Shown here in pieces: positions 58,966 through 64,000 of a stretch of 64,000 nucleotides of DNA. The stretch lies in the NCBI RefSeq assembly GCF_037940415.1, contig NZ_CP149798.1:3961001-4025000 (forward strand), read 5' to 3'. Numbering within the stretch: position 1 is the first letter of the stretch; every line of letters begins with the position of its first letter. Below the pieces are notes generated by a model. The model was given only the letters and a program-made list of their open reading frames with translations. It was not told the origin of the DNA and did no database searches. A program made the position numbers and the translations under genes. This stretch comes from Streptomyces sp. f51. GTDB lineage: Bacteria; Actinomycetota; Actinomycetes; Streptomycetales; Streptomycetaceae.

Positions 58966-60552
58966 ATGCACATGAGGCGCACCACACGGCCGATCCGACC
59001 CCTCCGTGCGAGCGGCGTGCTGCTGGCCGCCGCGGCGCTGCTCATCTCCGCCTGCTCCTCCTCGGGGAGTTCCACGACGAAGGCCGCGACGACCGAGGCG
59101 GTGCTCACCGCGCTGCCACGCGCCACCCCGTCGGCGCTGGCGCCGTACTACGAGCAGAAGCTGAACTGGCGCAGCTGCGGTGTCCCCGGCTTCGAGTGCG
59201 CCACGATGAAGGCCCCGCTCGACTACGACAAGCCCGGCTCGGGCGACGTCAGGCTGGCGGTCTCGCGCAAGAAGGCCACGGGACCCGGCAAGCGGCTCGG
59301 TTCGCTGCTCGTCAATCCGGGAGGGCCGGGCGGTTCGGCGGTCGGTTACCTCCAGTCGTACGCGGGAATCGGCTATCCGGCGGACGTCCGTGCCCGCTAC
59401 GACATGGTCGCGGTCGACCCGCGAGGGGTGGCCCGCAGCGAGCCGGTCGAGTGCCTCAACGGTCGCGCGATGGACGCGTTCACGCAGACGGACACCACGC
59501 CGGACAACGGCCGGGAGACGGATCAGCTCGTCGCGGCGTACAAGAAGTTCGCCGAGGGCTGCGGCGCGCACTCGCCCGAGCTGCTCCGGCACGTCTCCAC
59601 GGTCGAGGCGGCCCGTGACATGGACATCCTGCGGGCGGTGCTGGGAGACCGGAAGCTGACGTACGTGGGGGCGTCGTACGGGACGTTCCTGGGGGCGACG
59701 TACGCGGGGCTGTACCCGGACCGGGTGGGCCGGCTGGTGCTGGACGGCGCCCTCGACCCGTCCCTGAACGCGCGCAAGCTCAACGAGGAGCAGACGGCCG
59801 GGTTCGAGACGGCGTTCCAGTCCTTCGCGAAGGACTGTGTGCGGCACAGCGACTGCCCGCTGGGCGACGCGGGCACGAGCCCGGACGAGGTGGGCCGGAA
59901 TCTGAAGGCGTTCTTCCAGCAGCTGGACAAGCAGCCGATCCCGACGGGGGACCCGGACGGCCGCAAGCTGGGAGAGGCGCTCGCGACGACCGGGGTCATC
60001 GCGGCGATGTACGACGAGACGGCGTGGCCGCAGCTGCGGGACGCACTCACCTCCGCGATGAAGAAGAACGACGGGGCGGGCCTGCTCGCCCTCTCCGACA
60101 GCTACTACGAGCGGGACGCCGACGGCCGGTACGCGAACCTGATGTCCGCCAACGCCGCCGTGAACTGCCTCGACCTGCCTCCCGCCTTCTCCGGCCCCGA
60201 CCAGGTGGAGCAGTCGCTCCCGGCCTTCGAGAAGGCGTCCCCCGTCTTCGGCGAGGGCCTGGCCTGGGCCTCGCTGAACTGTGCGTACTGGCCCGTCAGG
60301 AACACCGGCGAGCCCCACCGCATCGAGGCGAAGGGAGCGGCGCCGATCCTGGTCGTGGGCACGACCCGGGACCCGGCGACCCCGTACCCCTGGGCGCAGT
60401 CCCTGGCCTCCCAGCTCTCCTCCGGCACCCTCCTGACGTACGTCGGCGACGGCCACACCGCCTACGGGCGCGGCAGCAGCTGCATCGACTCCGCGATCAA
60501 CGGCTACCTCCTCCAGGGCATGCCTCCGGAGAAGGGAAAGCGCTGCTCATAG
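58966..60552 (+). CDS. Secreted lipoprotein peptidase of the tripeptidyl-aminopeptidase family, 528 aa
   Basis: Signal: MHMRRTTRPIRPLRASGVLL with LISAC lipobox near residue 30. Alpha/beta-hydrolase fold with a C-terminal TAP domain. LLVNPGGPGGSAV is the oxyanion loop, YVGASYGTFLGATYA holds the nucleophile Ser, VGTTRDPATPY the Asp, and YVGDGHTAYG the His. It matches Streptomyces SlpD/E-type and tripeptidyl aminopeptidases that trim peptides from secreted proteins. Cysteines are paired near CGVPGFEC and later sites. It is the last gene in the topA-tmk-holB line. Confidence 0.94.
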   Translation: MHMRRTTRPIRPLRASGVLLAAAALLISACSSSGSSTTKAATTEAVLTALPRATPSALAPYYEQKLNWRSCGVPGFECATMKAPLDYDKPGSGDVRLAVSRKKATGPGKRLGSLLVNPGGPGGSAVGYLQSYAGIGYPADVRARYDMVAVDPRGVARSEPVECLNGRAMDAFTQTDTTPDNGRETDQLVAAYKKFAEGCGAHSPELLRHVSTVEAARDMDILRAVLGDRKLTYVGASYGTFLGATYAGLYPDRVGRLVLDGALDPSLNARKLNEEQTAGFETAFQSFAKDCVRHSDCPLGDAGTSPDEVGRNLKAFFQQLDKQPIPTGDPDGRKLGEALATTGVIAAMYDETAWPQLRDALTSAMKKNDGAGLLALSDSYYERDADGRYANLMSANAAVNCLDLPPAFSGPDQVEQSLPAFEKASPVFGEGLAWASLNCAYWPVRNTGEPHRIEAKGAAPILVVGTTRDPATPYPWAQSLASQLSSGTLLTYVGDGHTAYGRGSSCIDSAINGYLLQGMPPEKGKRCS

Positions 60553-60660
60553 CCGTCCCGGGCAGCCGCGGAGCCCCCGCACCGGGCGGTGTGCGGAGCA
60601 CCCCGGGAAACTGTGTAGACTTACCGACGTTGCTGATCGCACCATAGGTGTGGACAGCGC

Positions 60661-60734
60661 GCCGCCTTAGCTCAGATGGCCAGAGCAACGCACTCGTAAT
60701 GCGTAGGTCTCGGGTTCGAATCCCGAAGGCGGCT
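60661..60734 (+). tRNA. tRNA-Thr(CGT)
   Basis: The cloverleaf is complete: acceptor GCCGCCT/AGGCGGC, anticodon stem ACGCA/TGCGT with loop CTCGTAA giving CGT, and T-arm GGTTCGAATCC. CCA is not encoded; the discriminator is T. It reads ACG. Confidence 0.95.
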
Positions 60735-60740
60735 CTGTGG

Positions 60741-60786
60741 AAGCCTCAGGACTCACTCGCCGTGACCTGGGGCTTTTGCTTTTTTC
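60741..60786 (+). terminator. Rho-independent terminator of tRNA-Thr
   Basis: AAGCCTCAGG (60741-60750) pairs with CCTGGGGCTT (60766-60775) with one wobble, followed by TTTTGCTTTTTT. A real U-tract is rare in this window. Confidence 0.8.
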
Positions 60787-60834
60787 GAGCGCGACGGCGT
60801 CCTTACACGCGACCGCCCCGACCCCGCCCCCCCG

Positions 60835-62397
60835 TCAGTGGCCGCTCGGGTCGTGGGCCGAGACCGGGATCGTCTCCTTGTGGAAGAAGGACGGGCGGAA
60901 GGCGTTGTACGCGAGCATCAGGACGGCTCCGAGGAGGAGGGCGCCGATGCCGGTGACGAAGACGCCGCCGAGCTGCCAGTGCGGCGGGAACGGCAGGGTC
61001 CACGACGTGCTGCCGTAGTCGGCGGCGGCGTACACGATGCAGGCGTTGACGAAGAAGTAGAACAGCATCAGACCGCCCAGGCCCGGCATGATCCCGCGCG
61101 TCCACAGGTCGCGCGGGCTGCGCGTGAGGACCTTGCGGTAATACCAGACGCAGGCGAAGCCCGTGAGCCCGTAGTAGAAGGCGATCATCAGGCCGACGGA
61201 GCCGATGGAGTCGGCCAGGACGTTCTCGCTGACCCGGGTCAGGATGACGTAGAAGACGGCCGAGGCCAGCCCCATGCCCACGGTGGACCAGGTCGGGGTC
61301 AGGAACCGGGGGTGGATACGGGCGAAGCGCTGCGGGATGGCCTTGAACGCCGCCATGGACAGGGTCGTACGGGCCGTCGGGAGGATCGTCGTCTGGGTGG
61401 AGGCCGCCGCCGAGGTGAGGACCATGACGATCAGGAGCTTGGTGGCGACCGTGCCCCAGCCCCCGCTGCCGAAGACCTCGGCACCGAGACTGGAGAGGAC
61501 GTCTCCGGAGTTGTCCGGGTTGCCCAGGCCGATGCCCTTGTCGCCGACGCCCGCGAAGGCCTGCGCGGACGTGGTGACCAGGACGTAGACGAGCAGCAGG
61601 ATGACCGTCGAGATGACGGCCGCGCGGCCGGGCGTGCGGTCGCGGTCGACGGTCTCCTCATTCACGGACACCGCCGTGTCCCAGCCCCAGTAGATGAACA
61701 CACCGGCGAGGATGCTCTTGGTCAGGTCGTCGAACGAGTTGATCTCGAAGGGGTTGAACCACGACCACGAGATCTCCGACGACGAGCCCGGTGCCGACCC
61801 TCCGTACACCTTGACCAGCGCGGTGATCGCCAGCAGGAACAGCACCACGATCTCGATGGTGAGCAGCGCCTTCTGGAGGTTCGCGGACAGCTCGATGCCG
61901 ATGTAGCAGATCAGCGTCATCAGGGCGATCCACACGACGCCGACGAAGGTGACCCAGAAGGTGTTCTGCGCCAGTCCGTCCGCGCCGATGAGCTGGAAGC
62001 CGTACGCGCCGGCGATCTGGGCCAGATTGGCCATCACGATGATGTCGGCCGCGACGATGCCCCAGCCGCCCAGCCAGCCGGTACGGGGGCCGAAGGCCCG
62101 GGACGCCCAGGTGAACGTGGTGCCGCAGTCGGGGTCGGCCCGGTTCAGTTCCTTGTAGCCGTAGGCGATGAGGAACATCGGGACGAACGCGAGGATGACC
62201 ACGATCGGTGACTGGAAGCCCACGATCCCGACGATGACGCCGAGGGTCGCCGCGAGGCTGTAGGCGGGAGCCGTCGAGGCCAGCCCGATCACCGTGCTGG
62301 AGAACAGGCCCAGGGCGCCGCCCTTGAGACCCTTGTCCGTGGCGCCGGGGCCCAACGGGGGCAGTGGCGCGGGCGGCGGTACGGATGGTGAGCTCAT
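60835..62397 (-). CDS. APC-family amino acid permease, 520 aa
   Basis: The ATG at 62397 follows CCGGAGGGCGCC. About 12 transmembrane helices. ALGLFSSTVIGLASTAPAYS is the conserved first helix; FGPRTGWLGGWGI and YWGWDTAVSVNEETVD are APC features. The substrate is not evident; related Streptomyces proteins are listed as amino-acid or polyamine transporters. It is transcribed alone and faces tRNA-Thr. Confidence 0.9.
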   Translation of the reverse strand: MSSPSVPPPAPLPPLGPGATDKGLKGGALGLFSSTVIGLASTAPAYSLAATLGVIVGIVGFQSPIVVILAFVPMFLIAYGYKELNRADPDCGTTFTWASRAFGPRTGWLGGWGIVAADIIVMANLAQIAGAYGFQLIGADGLAQNTFWVTFVGVVWIALMTLICYIGIELSANLQKALLTIEIVVLFLLAITALVKVYGGSAPGSSSEISWSWFNPFEINSFDDLTKSILAGVFIYWGWDTAVSVNEETVDRDRTPGRAAVISTVILLLVYVLVTTSAQAFAGVGDKGIGLGNPDNSGDVLSSLGAEVFGSGGWGTVATKLLIVMVLTSAAASTQTTILPTARTTLSMAAFKAIPQRFARIHPRFLTPTWSTVGMGLASAVFYVILTRVSENVLADSIGSVGLMIAFYYGLTGFACVWYYRKVLTRSPRDLWTRGIMPGLGGLMLFYFFVNACIVYAAADYGSTSWTLPFPPHWQLGGVFVTGIGALLLGAVLMLAYNAFRPSFFHKETIPVSAHDPSGH

Positions 62398-62607
62398 GGC
62401 GCCCTCCGGAACCTGGTGGCGCCCGCCGGGGTGGACCGGGCGCACGCTGTCCCCGGCCCGGAAGCCTGGGCATCCTGCGGATCACCGGGGGACGCCCGGG
62501 GAGCCGGGCCGCTCCCACCAGCATGAACCCGCTCGCCGACAACCGGTAGTCGAGCCGCGCCCCGCGCGGCCGTCAGGTGTACGAGGGCCGGCCGGGCCGG
62601 GCGGTGT

Positions 62608-62613
62608 CATCCT
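62608..62613 (+). promoter_or_regulatory. -10-like CATCCT of a leaderless DUF3052 transcript
   Basis: CATCCT lies exactly six bases before the ATG at 62620, at the same spacing as the TAGGCT genes, though it departs from the consensus at position 1. Confidence 0.35.
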
Positions 62614-62619
62614 GCGGGG

Positions 62620-63045
62620 ATGACGGGATCCAGCACGGCGGGCGGCGGGTACTCCGGTACTCCGCTGGCCCGGAAGATCGGCATCAAGGCGGGGCACCGG
62701 GTACGGCTGGTCCACGGGCCGCCGGACTGGGGGATTCCCGGGCTGCCCGAGGACTGCGAGATCGGCGAGGGCGGCCCGGAAGGAGCCGCCGTCACCGTCG
62801 CCTTCTTCCGCGAGCACGCGGAGCTGGCCGCGCGGGCGGCCGGGCTGGCCGCGGACCTGTCCGACGCGGCCATGCTGTGGATCGCCTGGCCCCGTCGCGC
62901 GGCCGGGCACCGCAGCGACATCACCGAGAACGATCTGCGGGACCTCTTCCTGCCCCTGGGCCTCGTCGACGTGAAGGTGGCCGCCCTGGGGGAGGACTGG
63001 TCGGGGCTGAAATTCGTCCGGCGCAAGGAGAACCGGAGCTCTTGA
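62620..63045 (+). CDS. DUF3052 family protein, 141 aa
   Basis: GGYSGTPLARKIGIKAGHRV is the hallmark of DUF3052, followed by a conserved central strand-helix part (DAAMLWIAWPRRAAGHRSDI) and VKVAALGEDWSGLKFVRRKE. These proteins are small, soluble and of unknown function. Length is normal. The permease lies divergently upstream and a glycosyltransferase follows on the same strand. Confidence 0.9.
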   Translation: MTGSSTAGGGYSGTPLARKIGIKAGHRVRLVHGPPDWGIPGLPEDCEIGEGGPEGAAVTVAFFREHAELAARAAGLAADLSDAAMLWIAWPRRAAGHRSDITENDLRDLFLPLGLVDVKVAALGEDWSGLKFVRRKENRSS

Positions 63046-63179
63046 TCACGGACGTATGACCGTAGATCAGGACGTACGTACGGCTGACGTACGCGTGTAC
63101 CCGAGGGAGTACGTGAGGGGTCGTCCCGGTGAACGACTAGCATCGCGGCACAGTTGTCGGCCGGGATGGGGTGGGTGTC

Positions 63180-64000
63180 GTGTCACAGGCGGAGGAGGGG
63201 CCACGGATCGCCGTAGCCGTGGTGACCATGGGCAACCGGCCCGTCGAGGTCGACGCGCTGCTCACCTCCGTGGCCAAACAGGACGTGGCGCCGGCCCGCA
63301 TCGTGATCATCGGCAACGGCTGTCCGCTGCCCGAGTTCGCCGAACGCCTCGGTCTGCCGGGCGAGGTGACCACGATCGAGGTGGAGGACAACCTCGGCTG
63401 CCCCGGTGGCCGGAATGTCGGCCTGAGCCGGCTGCGTGAGTTCGGGGACGTGGACGTGGTCGTCGAACTCGACGACGACGGGCTCCTCGTGGACGCCGAC
63501 GTGCTGCGCAAGGTGCGGGATCTGTACGCGTCCCGGCCGCGGCTCGGCATCGTCGGCTTCCGCATCGCCGACGAGAACGGGGAGACCCAGCGCCGCCATG
63601 TGCCGAGGGTCGGGGCCAAGGACCCGATGCGCGGCGGACCGGTCACCGGCTTCCTCGGGGGCGGGCACGCGCTGTCCATGCCGATGCTCGCCGAGACGGG
63701 GGACTGGCCCGCCGAGTTCTTCTTCGCGCACGAGGAGACCGACCTCGCCTGGCGGGCGATCGACGGCGGCTGGACCGTGCTGTACGAGCCCGAACTGCTC
63801 CTCCAGCACCCGAAGACCTCGCCCGCCCGGCACGCCATCTACTACCGCGTGACCGCCCGCAACCGGGTCTGGCTCACCCGCCGCAGGCTGCCCCTCGCGC
63901 TGATTCCCGTGCACCTGGGCATCTGGATCGTGCTCACACTCCTGCGGACGCGTTCGGTCGGCGGGCTGCGGGCCTGGTTCGGCGGCTTCGCGGAGGGGCT
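63180..64000 (+). CDS. Family 2 glycosyltransferase, 3' end outside window
   Basis: The GTG at 63180 is the best start (GGGATGGGGTGGG upstream). GPRIAVAVVTMGNRPVEVDA begins a GT-A fold; VVELDDDGLLVD is the DxD region, and FFFAHEETDLAWRAIDGGW the acceptor-base ED block, as in rhamnosyl- or galactofuranosyl-transferases. LGCPGGRNVGLSR is the family N-G loop. The visible 273 codons include the start of a C-terminal membrane segment (LIPVHLGIWIVLTLL). The acceptor is unknown, probably a wall glycan. Confidence 0.92.
   Translation, partial: MSQAEEGPRIAVAVVTMGNRPVEVDALLTSVAKQDVAPARIVIIGNGCPLPEFAERLGLPGEVTTIEVEDNLGCPGGRNVGLSRLREFGDVDVVVELDDDGLLVDADVLRKVRDLYASRPRLGIVGFRIADENGETQRRHVPRVGAKDPMRGGPVTGFLGGGHALSMPMLAETGDWPAEFFFAHEETDLAWRAIDGGWTVLYEPELLLQHPKTSPARHAIYYRVTARNRVWLTRRRLPLALIPVHLGIWIVLTLLRTRSVGGLRAWFGGFAEG

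Overview
The window is chromosomal DNA of a Streptomyces (or very close relative). GC content is very high with strong third-position GC in the genes, and it carries lineage markers: wblA (WhiB-like), bldG with its RsbW-like partner, a Streptomyces-type Crp, a topoisomerase I with a lysine-repeat tail, and a thymidylate kinase fused to a membrane domain. From memory, gene order follows the S. coelicolor core region around SCO3540-SCO3582, read in descending order, so most of it is ordinary core genome; this synteny was recalled, not computed.

Layout. 1-4.4 kb is the most accessory-like part: the N-terminal part of a secreted Thr/Pro/Ser/Asp-rich protein, a membrane-anchored unknown, about 750 bp without a clear gene, a translationally coupled secreted protein/lipoprotein pair, and a decayed NAD(P)-binding reductase. 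After tRNA-Pro(CGG), 4.5-10.4 kb holds a Pr6Pr membrane protein, a metallophosphoesterase, a GatB/YqeY protein, a class A PBP and wblA. 10.8-13.2 kb is a pair of ArsA/Get3-like ATPases. 13.3-21.1 kb has DUF4177, RidA, NUDIX, MBL hydrolase, a nucleotidyltransferase, crp, nth, a CoA-type NUDIX and a MarP-like protease. 21.7-31.5 kb has an alpha/beta hydrolase, a holin-like protein, nhaA, acs, a SulP-carbonic anhydrase fusion and a deacetylase-like lipoprotein. 31.6-34.7 kb has a CooC/MinD-type ATPase, a degenerate Fic protein and a HAD hydrolase. A 6C-family small RNA is predicted at about 34.8 kb. 35.3-41.1 kb is a seven-gene Tad/Flp-type pilus or secretion operon. 41.3-50.8 kb has an MrfA-like helicase, bldG and its anti-sigma partner, the proton pyrophosphatase, a lipoprotein, a methyltransferase and a small membrane protein. 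51-58.8 kb is topA, MFS-tmk and holB. The window ends with a secreted peptidase, tRNA-Thr(CGT), an APC permease, a DUF3052 protein and the start of a glycosyltransferase.

How parts work together. Development is a recurring theme: wblA, crp, bldG, the 6C RNA and the tad operon, whose tadC contains a TTA codon and so may depend on bldA tRNA. DNA maintenance is represented by topA, tmk, holB, nth and the helicase. Several genes lack a Shine-Dalgarno sequence and have a TAnnnT -10 hexamer 6-7 bases before the start codon, indicating leaderless transcripts. Intergenic regions carry many short tandem arrays (7, 18, 31, 35 and 40 bp units) and strong, mostly U-tail-less hairpin terminators. I saw no CRISPR array, complete insertion sequence, prophage or biosynthetic cluster. 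The points I find most worth following are the Get3-like ATPase pair with one degenerate P-loop, the lysine-repeat DNA enzymes, the 6C RNA/tad region, and the coupled secreted pair at 2.7-3.7 kb.
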